NCBI RefSeq assembly: GCF_016592555.1
Contig: NZ_AP014546.1
Span: 2,614,501-2,678,500, forward strand
DNA: 64,000 nt
Source: Neptunomonas japonica JAMM 1380
GTDB lineage: Bacteria; Pseudomonadota; Gammaproteobacteria; Pseudomonadales; Balneatricaceae
Direction of reading: 5' to 3'
The notes under the pieces were generated by a model. It ran no database searches. It worked only from the letters and a program-made list of their open reading frames with translations, and was not told the DNA's origin. The translations under genes and the position numbers were made by a program. This document shows, piece after piece, positions 9,368 through 18,863 of the stretch; positions within the stretch are counted from its first letter, which is position 1, and every line of letters begins with the position of its first letter.

Positions 9368-10861
9368 TTACGAAGAACAACTAAGGCTGATACCACCAGC
9401 CCACTCAGGCGGCTGCCCAGCATAACGAGCGTACTCATCCTTCGCATCAAAAGGGTATCGGACCACGCTCTGCAAGGTGTTTACCAAACGATAATCTCCA
9501 TTGTTAGCCTCACGTATCGCCTCTTCAAGCATATAGCTACGTAATAGATAACATGGGTTTACACTACGCATCTGTTGCTGGCGATGGGTAAAACCTGTGC
9601 CTTCCTGCTCAGTACGCTGTGTATAAGCCAGCAGCCAGTCAGTCGCCGCTACAGGGTCACTAAAATGACTCAAGCACTGCTGTAGTGTTACATCATTATC
9701 AGGTTGTAAGTCACATAGATCACGTAAGAATCGATTAAGATCAATACGCTGTACGGTTGCTAAGCGAATGAACTGGTCAATCAACGCCTCATCTTCTTCT
9801 TGTTCACTCAACCAGCCTAAACGTAGACGCATTTGTTGCGTGTACGCTTTTAAATACAGGTCTTTGTATCCATCTAAAACAGCAACGAGTTCATCACGCT
9901 TAACTAGGGGTAACAAGGCTTGTGCCAAGCAAGATAAATTCCACAGCATAATATCTGGTTGGCGTTTAAAGGCGTATCGGCCCTCATAATCAGTATGGTT
10001 ACTGACAAAATCCGGTTGATACTGATCCATAAATACATAGGGGCCATAATCAAAAGTCTCACCCAAGATAGACATGTTATCGGTATTCATAACGCCATGA
10101 ACAAAACCGTACGCTTGCCACTTGGCAACCATCAGAATTGACCGGTCACGAATCTCTTTAAACATGCCAAGGTAAGCTGAGGCTGAATCATCAGCCTGCT
10201 TTTTACATTCAGGGAAGTAACGATCCAAACAATAGTCCGCTAACGTTTTAAGACTGTCATGCTGTTGGGTGTAGTAAAAGTGCTCAAAATGCCCAAAACG
10301 AATATGACTTTGGGTAACACGCAATACGTTAGCGCAAGGTTCCATCCCTTCACGCATGGTGTACTCTTCGCTACCGACAAGACACAGCGCTTGTGTTGTG
10401 GGAATACCCAGCCCCTGCATTGCAGCACTAATCAAATATTCACGGATACTTGAACGCAACACTGCACGACCGTCGCCAAAACGAGAGTAAGCGGTTTTAC
10501 CTGCGCCTTTAAGATGCAGATCCCAACGCTCACCTTTGCTGTTGAGCACCTCGCCTAATAACAAGCCACGACCATCACCTAAGTTTGGATTATATTGGCC
10601 AAACTGGTGCCCCCCATACTTCATCGCGAGAGGCTCACTGCCCTGTAAAACATCACCGCCACCAAAGAAACGCGCTAAATCAAATGGCTGTACTGAACAC
10701 GAGTCTAAGTCCAGTATTGTGGCTACATCAGGATTAAAACTAATGAGATGCGCGTTCTTTAATCCGCTAGGATTTACGCGATGATAGAAATTATCAGGAA
10801 AATCAAGATAAGCATTCTCCAGTGTTAATTCGCTTATTGTTTTTAACATGCCTCGCTTCAT
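9368..10861 (-). CDS. selO: SelO/YdiU protein adenylyltransferase
   Basis: About 497 residues of the SelO pseudokinase family, which transfers AMP rather than phosphate to protein hydroxyls. Visible motifs are MKYGGHQFGQYNPNLGDGRG (nucleotide binding, inverted ATP orientation), HLKGAGKTAYSRFGDGRAVL, and the catalytic-loop/metal residues in NTDNMSILGETFDYGP. The protein ends in Cys-Ser-Ser; this Cys occupies the place of selenocysteine in some eukaryotic SelO proteins and of a regulatory disulfide in E. coli YdiU. The frame is open to 10912, but the ATG at 10861 has an AAGG Shine-Dalgarno and leaves MKRGMLKTISELTLENAYL, close to relatives. Monocistronic. Confidence 0.93.
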   Translation of the reverse strand: MKRGMLKTISELTLENAYLDFPDNFYHRVNPSGLKNAHLISFNPDVATILDLDSCSVQPFDLARFFGGGDVLQGSEPLAMKYGGHQFGQYNPNLGDGRGLLLGEVLNSKGERWDLHLKGAGKTAYSRFGDGRAVLRSSIREYLISAAMQGLGIPTTQALCLVGSEEYTMREGMEPCANVLRVTQSHIRFGHFEHFYYTQQHDSLKTLADYCLDRYFPECKKQADDSASAYLGMFKEIRDRSILMVAKWQAYGFVHGVMNTDNMSILGETFDYGPYVFMDQYQPDFVSNHTDYEGRYAFKRQPDIMLWNLSCLAQALLPLVKRDELVAVLDGYKDLYLKAYTQQMRLRLGWLSEQEEDEALIDQFIRLATVQRIDLNRFLRDLCDLQPDNDVTLQQCLSHFSDPVAATDWLLAYTQRTEQEGTGFTHRQQQMRSVNPCYLLRSYMLEEAIREANNGDYRLVNTLQSVVRYPFDAKDEYARYAGQPPEWAGGISLSCSS

Positions 10862-11050
10862 AGCAGCCTTCATTCTTAACGCCATCGTCTGTCTACATCT
10901 TTTACTGGACATACCATAGCATTTTACTCAACTACTAGCATCACAGATTCTTGCTAACGCCTAAGTACAATAAAACGATTCAGTTAACAGCCTTTATTTT
11001 CAAAGGCTTTTACCTCAAACTGATAGAAAGTCCATTGAAGTATTATTGCT

Positions 11051-11374
11051 ATGTTTATAGAGTTTTCCGATCTGTTCTGGTTCACCCTGATTTGCCTTTG
11101 CCTCTGGTATTGGTGGTCAGCACAACAAGTGAGAGAAATTGCACTCAATGCAGCTCGAAAACGCTGTAAAGAGATGTCATTACAGTTATTGGATGAAAGT
11201 GTCAGTTTAAGAGCGCTCTGGTTAAAGCGAGATGACAATGGACAAATTAGAGTATGGCGGCGCTATATATTTGAATTTTCCTCAACAGGTGAGGACCGCT
11301 ACCAAGGTAAAGTGATTATGCTAAGCCTGCGTATTACACATGTAGAACTCGAACCGCATCGCCTCAGCGAGTGA
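11051..11374 (+). CDS. DUF3301 family membrane-anchored protein
   Basis: A 107-residue protein with a single N-terminal membrane segment rich in aromatic residues (FWFTLICLCLWYWW) and a soluble remainder ending in a strand-rich region with WRRYIFEFSSTGEDRYQGKV, the DUF3301 signature. Function is unknown; it is common in marine gammaproteobacteria. The segment after the helix carries paired Cys/Arg residues. A potential eight-base stem, ACCGCATC at 11353-11360 with GATGCGGT at 11373-11380, overlaps its end but has no T-run. Confidence 0.8.
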   Translation: MFIEFSDLFWFTLICLCLWYWWSAQQVREIALNAARKRCKEMSLQLLDESVSLRALWLKRDDNGQIRVWRRYIFEFSSTGEDRYQGKVIMLSLRITHVELEPHRLSE

Positions 11375-11408
11375 TGCGGTATTCAACTAACGCTCTTGCC
11401 GACAAGTA

Positions 11409-11942
11409 CTAACTAGGTTCAATAGGGTTATTTTCAGCATCTTCTTGATCATAACCCTCTTCATCTTCTTCTAAATCTTCGACTTCATAGACATTTTCTG
11501 CGGCATCATCGTAATCAAATGCACCTAAAAAAGTCATATACTGATCTTTTTCTACACCCGAAATTTTGAGGCTATATTCAACCTCAAACAACATGATGAT
11601 CCAGCTAACTTCTTCAAGCTTTTTCTTTCTTGCCTTACTCATCAAGGTTTCTATATATGAAGTAGAAAACGAGCACTCGCCTGCCGCCACTTCAATACTA
11701 ACTCGCCCCTCTTCAGCACCATTAGTTTCTAAGTTTTCAGGCATGAAATTTTTAAGATTGAAGTTTTTAGACCACGTATTAACCGCTCGGGTATTATTTT
11801 TACTAAATGTCTCTTCAAAATAATCATCAGGGACATCTGCATAAGGATGTTGTGATGCCCATACTGACACTTTATATTTCTTAGTAAAGTCGTGGCCTTT
11901 ATCAGCTTTAACCGGTTTTTTTCTTGCCTGTTTATCTGTCAC
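11409..11942 (-). CDS. Imm22-like (immunity 22 family) acidic protein
   Basis: A 177-residue soluble protein. The region from KYKVSVWASQHPYADVPDDYFEE to the central SYIETLMSKARKKKLEEVSWIIMLFEVEYS resembles immunity protein 22, a family found with polymorphic toxins, but this is a weak match from memory. The N-terminus is Lys-rich and the C-terminus is a strongly acidic tail (EDLEEDEEGYDQEDAEN). The start codon is GTG with a strong AGGAAGG a few bases upstream. There is no toxin gene next to it, so it may serve as an orphan immunity or housekeeping protein. Confidence 0.5.
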   Translation of the reverse strand: MTDKQARKKPVKADKGHDFTKKYKVSVWASQHPYADVPDDYFEETFSKNNTRAVNTWSKNFNLKNFMPENLETNGAEEGRVSIEVAAGECSFSTSYIETLMSKARKKKLEEVSWIIMLFEVEYSLKISGVEKDQYMTFLGAFDYDDAAENVYEVEDLEEDEEGYDQEDAENNPIEPS

Positions 11943-12002
11943 ATTACCTTCCTAAATAGCTAACAAAAGGGCTCACTATAGCCCCTGCCAAAGTGTATTC
12001 AT

Positions 12003-12527
12003 CTACTGCTTACTTATATGTATCTCTTGCTGCGTTGCGGGCAAGTTATCCATCAAACTTACCACTCTTGCCGTTATATACATAGTTAGCACTACCGCTG
12101 CCGTAAAAGCATACAGGCCAAAGCGCATCTCTACACTCGCTATCGCCCCCAGTTTAACGGCCACCACCAATATCGCCACAACAAAAACATCTAACATCGA
12201 CCACTTCCCAAACAGATGCATCCAGTGCAAATACCTATCTAGATGCACCCCACTCTGCTGCCTGGCACTCAACAACTTATACAGAACCCCCATCTTTAAC
12301 AGCGGTAATACAACGCTAAACCCCGTAATCACCATAAATAAGAAGTACTGCTGTTCTTGTAATAAACCCAAAGCACCACTTAGCACTGAGAAGGTGTTTT
12401 CCAACAATAAAAACTTCGTCATTGTAATAATTGGCGTTACCAGTCCCGCAATAAAAACAACCAGCGTAATGGCTAATAATATTCGTAGTCGGCGGGTTTC
12501 AACTGAAAAAAGGGTCGCTATGTTGAT
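12003..12527 (-). CDS. Paraquat-inducible protein A (PqiA)-like membrane protein with non-canonical start
   Basis: About 174 residues if translation begins at the ATC at 12527. The first ATG, at 12422, would remove a family-typical first membrane helix (RRLRILLAITLVVFIAGLVT), which is encoded in the same open frame upstream. That frame contains no ATG, GTG or TTG between its stop and 12422. An AGGAAG lies seven bases before an in-frame ATC at 12527, an ideal spacing. The rest shows four membrane segments and the PqiA motifs FSVVLPLLKMGVLY and GKWSMLDVFVVAILVVAVKLG. PqiA-type proteins work with MCE proteins in membrane lipid transport; no MCE gene is adjacent. A sequencing error or frameshift is the alternative explanation. 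Confidence 0.7.
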   Translation of the reverse strand: MNIATLFSVETRRLRILLAITLVVFIAGLVTPIITMTKFLLLENTFSVLSGALGLLQEQQYFLFMVITGFSVVLPLLKMGVLYKLLSARQQSGVHLDRYLHWMHLFGKWSMLDVFVVAILVVAVKLGAIASVEMRFGLYAFTAAVVLTMYITARVVSLMDNLPATQQEIHISKQ

Positions 12528-12755
12528 GTTGATGCTTCCTGTAAGTAAATAAATAATTGAGAAGAATAGAAAGTTTCTCTTGGCGTGATCATTTTTTGAT
12601 ATTTTAACGGGTTATGGAGATACGAACCAGAAAGTGCTAGGAATAACCTAACGCAAGAAACGTTACATGATAGAACTACTGATAAATTTTCATCTCTGGA
12701 TTGAATGGTATATTCTTATGCTAACTACCATGAAAAATCATAGGTTTATTGTTGA

Positions 12756-13973
12756 ATGCTGACCTCTATAGAGATCAAAAACTACAAATCTGCCCAAGAC
12801 CTAAAACTAAATTTAGGCCGAGTGAATGTATTTATCGGTGAAAACGGCTCAGGGAAGAGTAATATCCTTGAAGCAATTGGGTTAGCCTCTGCAGCCAGTG
12901 CATATAAATTAGATAATGAATTTTTATCAAGCAGAGGCATCAGAGTTACATCAGCTGACTTAATGAAGTCATGTTTTGAGGCAAATCAATCGAGTGATCC
13001 CATTACATTAACAGTATTTTTTGACCGACTCAAAAATGACGAGTGGACAAAGTATATTCTTACAAATGATCTGAAGGCCTATTCAAAATGGGAATGCGAA
13101 ATTGAGTCGAATACTCTTGAGATAGATTCTGACGACCCAATATCAGAGTTTAATTCTTATTTTAAAGAACTCCTAAGCTTTCAAAAGAAACGAGATACAC
13201 TGAAAATACATGGCTCTATTGACGATAAGGGTTTAGAGAAAGAGATAAAACAGTCTCGTAATGTTATGCAAAACTACCTCGTTAAACTAAGAAAGTCACA
13301 AGAAAAAAACAACTTTGCCAACAATTACGTTATTTATTCACCCGAGAACTCTGCATTAAGGAATTTTTACAAAGAAGGTCAAATTGAACCGTTAGGCATT
13401 AATGGTGAAGGCTTGCTAAAGCTTCTTAAAGTGCTGCATGAAACAGACCCCGAAGTATTTTCAATAATCGAAGAGAAACTCAAGCTTTTTGGTTGGTTTG
13501 AATCTATTAAAGTACCAACATCACTATCTAATGACGATGACAAAATTGAAATTAAAGATCGTCATATCAATAAAGTATTTGACCAGAGAAGTGCAAATGA
13601 AGGCTTCCTTTTTGTTCTTTTTTATACTGCCCTTTTTGTATCAACGGACACACCATCTATATTTGCGATTGATAATATTGACGCGTCACTAAACCCCAAG
13701 CTATGTACGAAAATCATAAAAGATATTTCCGAATTAGCTAAGCGCTTCGACAAGCAAGTATTACTTACCACACACAACCCAGCGATTCTTGACGGATTAG
13801 ACCTAAATGACCGTGAGCAAAAACTCTTTGTAGTGAACCGCTCTAAAGTAGGCGCCACTCGCTGTAAAGAAATATCTATAGAAAATAAACCAAAGTCAGC
13901 TTCTGACGAACCTTTGAAGATGTCTGAGGCGTTCTTGCGTGGTTATCTCGGCGGCCTCCCTAAAAGTTTTTAG
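12756..13973 (+). CDS. AAA_15/OLD-like AAA family ATPase of a putative two-gene defence module
   Basis: A 405-residue ATPase of the ABC/SMC-like OLD clade. The Walker A GENGSGKS lies at residues 28-35 just after the N-terminal KNYKS element, followed by a helical insertion rich in Lys and Glu and a signature-like region. Near residues 302-312 the Walker B reads FAIDNIDASLNP, with Asn where the catalytic Glu usually stands. The H-loop TTHNPAILDGLD follows. It is coupled with a TOPRIM-like gene 16 bases downstream. The pair resembles split OLD/Gabija-like or AbiL-type anti-phage systems; that function is inference. It appears inserted between a PqiA-like gene and glpD, and its base composition looks more AT-rich than its neighbours. 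Confidence 0.8.
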   Translation: MLTSIEIKNYKSAQDLKLNLGRVNVFIGENGSGKSNILEAIGLASAASAYKLDNEFLSSRGIRVTSADLMKSCFEANQSSDPITLTVFFDRLKNDEWTKYILTNDLKAYSKWECEIESNTLEIDSDDPISEFNSYFKELLSFQKKRDTLKIHGSIDDKGLEKEIKQSRNVMQNYLVKLRKSQEKNNFANNYVIYSPENSALRNFYKEGQIEPLGINGEGLLKLLKVLHETDPEVFSIIEEKLKLFGWFESIKVPTSLSNDDDKIEIKDRHINKVFDQRSANEGFLFVLFYTALFVSTDTPSIFAIDNIDASLNPKLCTKIIKDISELAKRFDKQVLLTTHNPAILDGLDLNDREQKLFVVNRSKVGATRCKEISIENKPKSASDEPLKMSEAFLRGYLGGLPKSF

Positions 13974-13989
13974 ATGAGAGTTAATAAAT

Positions 13990-14661
13990 ATGGATTTCGG
14001 GTTAGCCTGTGAAGGAATTACAGATCACGTCGTAATTGAAAACATTTTATGTGGTTTTTTCGAAGAAGATATCACTGATAATATTGCTTACCTACAACCT
14101 CCGCTGGACGAAACTGATAGTAAGCAGCTTGATTTCGGAGGTTGGAATCAGCTAATAAGTTATCTATCAGGCCAAACGTTTCGAGAAGACGTACTGAACC
14201 AAAAATATATAATCATCCAAATAGATACTGATATATCACAAGAAAAAGGCTTTGACGTACCCTTTTATGATGAAGATAACAAAGAGCTGGCAGTCGATGA
14301 ATTAATTAACCGTGTCATTATCAGGCTTGAACAAGCTATCGATTTTGGCGAAGCAAGGTTTTCTGATTTACATCGCGACAAAATCATCTATTGTATCTGT
14401 GTTCATTCTCTGGAATGTTGGATATTAGCCCACTATTTAAAAGCGAGACCCAGTAGCACAAAAACAAAAGGCTGTTTTAACAAGCTCAAACGTGAGTTGG
14501 CCAAAAGCAAACGCAACCCTGTTTTGACAAAAGATAAAGACACCTACGACCACATAAGTATGCCTTTTTATAACTCTAAAAAAGCAATCGAAAGTGCGGC
14601 AAGCAATGATATAAGTATGGACATTTTCATTCGAAAATTAGAAGCCATTACCTACCCATAG
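13990..14661 (+). CDS. TOPRIM-like nuclease partner of the upstream ATPase
   Basis: A 223-residue protein. Residues expected of a TOPRIM-type metal site can be picked out: Glu8 and Asp12 in the opening CEGITDHVVIENIL, Asp79 and Asp81 in IIIQIDTD, and a later conserved-looking Glu142 in VHSLECWILAHYL. Similar layouts occur in RloB-like and DUF4276-like partners of AAA ATPases. No signal peptide or membrane segment is present. The 16-base spacing to the ATPase gene argues for a shared transcript and a joint role, probably nucleic-acid cleavage during phage infection. Family assignment rests on motif reading alone. Confidence 0.6.
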   Translation: MDFGLACEGITDHVVIENILCGFFEEDITDNIAYLQPPLDETDSKQLDFGGWNQLISYLSGQTFREDVLNQKYIIIQIDTDISQEKGFDVPFYDEDNKELAVDELINRVIIRLEQAIDFGEARFSDLHRDKIIYCICVHSLECWILAHYLKARPSSTKTKGCFNKLKRELAKSKRNPVLTKDKDTYDHISMPFYNSKKAIESAASNDISMDIFIRKLEAITYP

Positions 14662-14728
14662 GATATGTTCCAAATTACATTCATTAATAACCTGCTCAAT
14701 TAATTCAACCTTCGAGAGGGCAGCTATA

Positions 14729-16255
14729 ATGAATCACCAATATCCGACCTACGACCTGTTAGTCATAGGTGGTGGTATCAACGGCGCGGGGATCGCCGCT
14801 GATGCATCAGGCCGCGGTTTAAAGGTAATGTTATGCGAGATGAATGACCTAGCCTCGGCAACGTCTTCTAGCAGCAGCAAACTCATTCATGGCGGCTTAC
14901 GTTATCTTGAGCACTATGAGTTTCGACTCGTAAAAGAGGCGCTTGCCGAGCGTGAAGTATTGCTAAAAAAAGCACCTCATATTATCTGGCCACTGCGCTT
15001 TTTATTGCCACACCAACCACACTTGCGCCCAGCATGGATGATTAAAGCGGGGCTTTTTCTGTATGACCATCTAGCCACTCGTACCACATTAGGCGCTTCT
15101 GAAAGCGTTGATTTTGGAACTGACAGCCCTCTCAACTCAGAAATGAGGCATGGTTTCGAATATTCTGATGGCTGGGTAGATGATGCACGCTTAGTGGTTT
15201 TAAATGCGGTAGCGGCACACGATGCTGGTGCTTGCATTAAAACTCGTACTCGCTGCATAAAAGCTAAGCGTAGAGCTGATCACTGGGTAGTCACGTTACA
15301 AAACACGCTTAACTTAGAGCGATACACCGTTGCAGTAAAAGCCCTTGTTAATGCCACAGGACCTTGGGTAAGCGAGCTGCTTACAAATGATGTTATACAA
15401 CTACCCCCTTCAACTGACTCTGCATCAAAAAAAATTCGCTTAGTAAAAGGCAGCCACATTATTGTTCCCAGGATACACGATGCTCCTGAAGCATTTATTC
15501 TACAAAACAAAGATGAGCGCATAATTTTTGTAATCCCTTTTGAGGATAAGTATTCACTTATTGGCACAACCGATGTCGAGTACGAGGGGGATCCTTCAAA
15601 GGTTTCTATTAGCAAGGCAGAAATTGATTACCTCATCACAGTGACAAATGAATACTTCAAAACCCCGATAAGTGCTAACGATATAACGTGGAGCTACTCC
15701 GGCGTACGGCCTCTTTTAGACGATGATGAATCTGATTCAGCCCAAGCCGTTAGCCGTGATTACAGCTTTGAGATCGATACCACAGGAGGTGGTGCACCTT
15801 TACTCTGTGTATTTGGAGGGAAAATCACTACCTATCGAAAACTGGCTGAAGCTGCCGTCAATACACTCAGTGATTTTTTCAATGCGGTAGGCCCAGCCTG
15901 GACAGAAAACGCACACCTACCTGGCGGTGGCTTTGAGGATCATACTTCGCTTTCAAATGAGATGCAGCGACAATACACTTGGCTACCTGATGAGCTGCGC
16001 AATCGCTATGTGCGTACCTACGGCACACTTGCCTATACTTTTTTAAGTAACACGACTTCATTAGAAAATTTAGGTGAGTGCTTTGGCGCAAATTTATATG
16101 CCGCAGAGGTCGATTACCTCATCAAGTATGAATGGGCATTATCTACTGAAGATATACTTTGGCGTAGAACTAAACTGGGGTTGAGCCTCAGTGAAATAGA
16201 GGTAAACCGCCTCGGCGAATACTTAAAAGTACGGCATAGTCATAAAGAGTCTTAG
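14729..16255 (+). CDS. glpD: Aerobic glycerol-3-phosphate dehydrogenase
   Basis: A 508-residue FAD-dependent enzyme. It has the N-terminal Rossmann motif VIGGGINGAGIAADASGRG, the family motif SSSSKLIHGGLRYLEHYEF near residues 47-65, SGVRPLLDD near 333, and a C-terminal FGGKITTYRKLAE. GlpD oxidises sn-glycerol-3-phosphate to dihydroxyacetone phosphate at the inner membrane, passing electrons to ubiquinone. The start ATG follows a GAGAGG-like ribosome-binding site. No glpFKR partners are visible beside it, so it is an isolated copy next to the putative defence insert. Confidence 0.95.
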   Translation: MNHQYPTYDLLVIGGGINGAGIAADASGRGLKVMLCEMNDLASATSSSSSKLIHGGLRYLEHYEFRLVKEALAEREVLLKKAPHIIWPLRFLLPHQPHLRPAWMIKAGLFLYDHLATRTTLGASESVDFGTDSPLNSEMRHGFEYSDGWVDDARLVVLNAVAAHDAGACIKTRTRCIKAKRRADHWVVTLQNTLNLERYTVAVKALVNATGPWVSELLTNDVIQLPPSTDSASKKIRLVKGSHIIVPRIHDAPEAFILQNKDERIIFVIPFEDKYSLIGTTDVEYEGDPSKVSISKAEIDYLITVTNEYFKTPISANDITWSYSGVRPLLDDDESDSAQAVSRDYSFEIDTTGGGAPLLCVFGGKITTYRKLAEAAVNTLSDFFNAVGPAWTENAHLPGGGFEDHTSLSNEMQRQYTWLPDELRNRYVRTYGTLAYTFLSNTTSLENLGECFGANLYAAEVDYLIKYEWALSTEDILWRRTKLGLSLSEIEVNRLGEYLKVRHSHKES

Positions 16256-16283
16256 CCATAAAAATCTCCAATCGTAAAAAGCT

Positions 16284-17756
16284 TCAATCACAAGGGACCG
16301 TGCGGTCTTTCGCCCAGTGACGTAATGAGGCTATCTGCTCAGACATTACGATAGATAATGGCCGCGTTTTACGAAGCTCATTCATCAACAATTCCTGTGA
16401 AAATGGAACGCCTTGAGCATGTGCAGAGTAATATGCCGAGATCACTGACTGCTCAATTTCAGCACCCGAAAAGCCTTCACTAATCTCAACTAAACGCGCA
16501 AAATCAAACAACTCAGGCGATTGCTTTTGGCGCTTCAAATGAATATCAAAAATGGAAAAGCGCACTTCAGCAGTGGGTAAATCAACAAAGAAGATCTCAT
16601 CAAAACGGCCTTTACGTACCAACTCAGGAGGAAGCGCCGTAATATCATTCGCCGTTGCCACTAGAAATACAGGTGCTTTTTTCTCGGCCATCCATGTTAA
16701 TAAGGTAGCCAAAACCCGCTTAGCAGGGCCACTATCATCACCCCCGCTAACAATGCCTTTTTCTATTTCATCCAGCCATAAAACACAGGGGGACATCACT
16801 TCTGCTGTTTTTAAGGCATGTCTGATATTTTTCTCTGTTTCACCATAATATTTGTTATATAAGGAGCCAAAGTCTAAACGTAGTAGTGGTGCCTGCCATA
16901 CTCCAGCGACTGCTTTTGCCGCCAAGCTTTTACCGCAACCCTGTACCCCCAGCAATAGAACGCCCTTAGGGGCAGGCATATGCGCGACCTGAGCATCGCC
17001 TGTGAAAAATGCCTTACGCTCACTCAACCATGTTTTGAGACGAGCAAAACCTGCGACATCTGAAAACTTGGCGGTATCATATTCAAAATTCAAATTCCCA
17101 TCATCGCTAAGCAGCTCATATTTAGCTTGCGTCACGCTCGGTATATCACTGTGTGTAATCGCACCATCATCATAGATTGCGTTGCGCGCTAATCGCCTGG
17201 CATCCATGTGTGATAATCCTGTGAGATTGCTAACTAATAATCCCAAAGTTTGATTATCAGTCTGTACTCTTTGGCCACTTTGTTGCGTCCATTGACGCGC
17301 CTCTTCCCTAACAATTTGCTCTAATTCAATTTTATTCGGTAATGACATTTCCAGTTTTGCACTGAGTTTTCGAAGCTCTACTGGGATTTCAAATGCATGA
17401 CTAATGAGAATTAATGTATGACCTAGACGCTCAAAATTAAGTGCTATATCTTTGAGTAAACGCACATGCAAGGGGTCATCAATAAAAGGATGAAAGTCAG
17501 CCAATACATACACGCCTGATACACGAACAGACTTAATATGCCCCAGAGCATCGGTCGGCTTAGAAAAAAGCTTTTGTGCGGCCATCGGCTGATCAAGGCG
17601 TTCAAACCCTTCTGTTAAACTCCATTTAAAGATAGGTCGCTGCAATACTGCACGCATTCCTGTAATCATCGAAAGCGCTTGGTTCTCTTCATCTGTTTCA
17701 ATAACGATCAAAGGTGTACGCGATTTAACAAGAAGCTCGATCTGGTGCTGGCTCAT
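16284..17756 (-). CDS. Ycf46-like AAA+ ATPase
   Basis: About 490 residues. The C-terminal half is an AAA+ module: Walker A GVQGCGKSLAAKA near residue 270, Walker B LWLDEIEKG, a GxGRFDEIFFVDLP region with the arginine finger, and a final helical lid (GFSGAEIEQSV). The N-terminal half is divergent and contains ILISHAFEIPVELRKLS, typical of Ycf46/DUF-type proteins related to FtsH-like ATPases without a protease. I start at the ATG at 17756; a TTG seven codons upstream would also be in frame. Function is unknown in bacteria; cyanobacterial Ycf46 is linked to carbon uptake. It lies beside a YiiX-like amidase gene on the same strand. Confidence 0.85.
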   Translation of the reverse strand: MSQHQIELLVKSRTPLIVIETDEENQALSMITGMRAVLQRPIFKWSLTEGFERLDQPMAAQKLFSKPTDALGHIKSVRVSGVYVLADFHPFIDDPLHVRLLKDIALNFERLGHTLILISHAFEIPVELRKLSAKLEMSLPNKIELEQIVREEARQWTQQSGQRVQTDNQTLGLLVSNLTGLSHMDARRLARNAIYDDGAITHSDIPSVTQAKYELLSDDGNLNFEYDTAKFSDVAGFARLKTWLSERKAFFTGDAQVAHMPAPKGVLLLGVQGCGKSLAAKAVAGVWQAPLLRLDFGSLYNKYYGETEKNIRHALKTAEVMSPCVLWLDEIEKGIVSGGDDSGPAKRVLATLLTWMAEKKAPVFLVATANDITALPPELVRKGRFDEIFFVDLPTAEVRFSIFDIHLKRQKQSPELFDFARLVEISEGFSGAEIEQSVISAYYSAHAQGVPFSQELLMNELRKTRPLSIVMSEQIASLRHWAKDRTVPCD

Positions 17757-17812
17757 TAATAAAGTCTCAATTATCAACTGAACAGGTTATTTGTTAGGCT
17801 TTCTTTGACAAA

Positions 17813-18727
17813 CTATTCATTAATAGAACGGATCGGTTTAACACGGCGGCTTTCTACAACTTCAACTTCCTCATTTTCAATCAACTCATTCTCATTGTTT
17901 TCCTGCGTTACTTGAATGCTTCCCAACGCTTCATCAAGCGGCTCTAAAGGCTCAGTAAGTATCGTATTACTTCCCGGTAACGGATCACCCCAGCAAACAA
18001 TGTTGTGATAATTAAAGCCCTTTTCCAGCATCGGCTTGATCACCTTGAAATAAGGTGACACATCAAAATCTCTTGGTGTAAATAAACTAGAATGGCGACT
18101 GTAGAGCATTCGCTCTCTCTGGCCGATCTCCTCGCCAGTGATGACCGATGGAAGTATAGGATAGTGCACAGACTGAAAAGCTTCCGCTATTAGTGAAGAA
18201 CAAATAGCGCGCGTTGGGTCTCCACTGCCCAACTGGAGTAACTTTCTGCGCCACCGAGTGGGAACTGGAGGAGTAGGAAAAAGGTAGCGGGCTAAATCAA
18301 AGATATTTTTGCGATCGTATTGATCACCTAAACGCGAAATCAAATACGTAATAACATCATCAATTTCATGCGCTGAAAGGCCTGATGGCCGACAAATACG
18401 GGTATGTTGGTCATAATAGACACTTAAAGGGATAGCTCTTACGCCTTCAATAATATCGGCTTCAATTAAGGTTCTGGCTTCATCAGGCTGATCCATTAAA
18501 TCCATACTATCGCCAATGTATACCGCCGCATGAGACCACGTCGACTGCGTAAGATACTTAATCGCTGTACTCACACGGCTGGTGCCCTCTACCAGCAACA
18601 CATCACCTTTCTTAATGCTCGATGCCAATCTTTCAGGTGAACTGGTAGCTACAAATGTATTGTCGTCTCGTGGAGCCGATAAATACTCAGCCAGCATAGA
18701 TCCAACATTTTCCAACATAGGCCGCAT
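17813..18727 (-). CDS. YiiX-like permuted papain-fold amidase/peptidase
   Basis: A 304-residue protein of the permuted NlpC/P60-like superfamily, the YiiX/YebB type. In the permuted order the catalytic His comes first, in the segment around TWSHAAVYIGD near residue 85. An acidic residue follows, and the catalytic Cys comes later in DPTRAICSSLIAEAFQ near residue 190. The last 60 residues are acidic and apparently disordered. There is no clear signal peptide, so the site of action (cytosol or lipid interface) is open. It lies 56 bases upstream of the AAA+ ATPase gene, on the same strand, and may be co-transcribed with it. Confidence 0.8.
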   Translation of the reverse strand: MRPMLENVGSMLAEYLSAPRDDNTFVATSSPERLASSIKKGDVLLVEGTSRVSTAIKYLTQSTWSHAAVYIGDSMDLMDQPDEARTLIEADIIEGVRAIPLSVYYDQHTRICRPSGLSAHEIDDVITYLISRLGDQYDRKNIFDLARYLFPTPPVPTRWRRKLLQLGSGDPTRAICSSLIAEAFQSVHYPILPSVITGEEIGQRERMLYSRHSSLFTPRDFDVSPYFKVIKPMLEKGFNYHNIVCWGDPLPGSNTILTEPLEPLDEALGSIQVTQENNENELIENEEVEVVESRRVKPIRSINE

Positions 18728-18863
18728 AATATCTCCGTATATAGTATTACCCGATACTTATTAGAGTATAGACTCTAGCCCCCTGTTCAATGAACTTTAC
18801 TAACAGATAGTTTTCTAATAATGCAGACCAAAAGAGGACAGATAAATTACTACTATAGATAAG

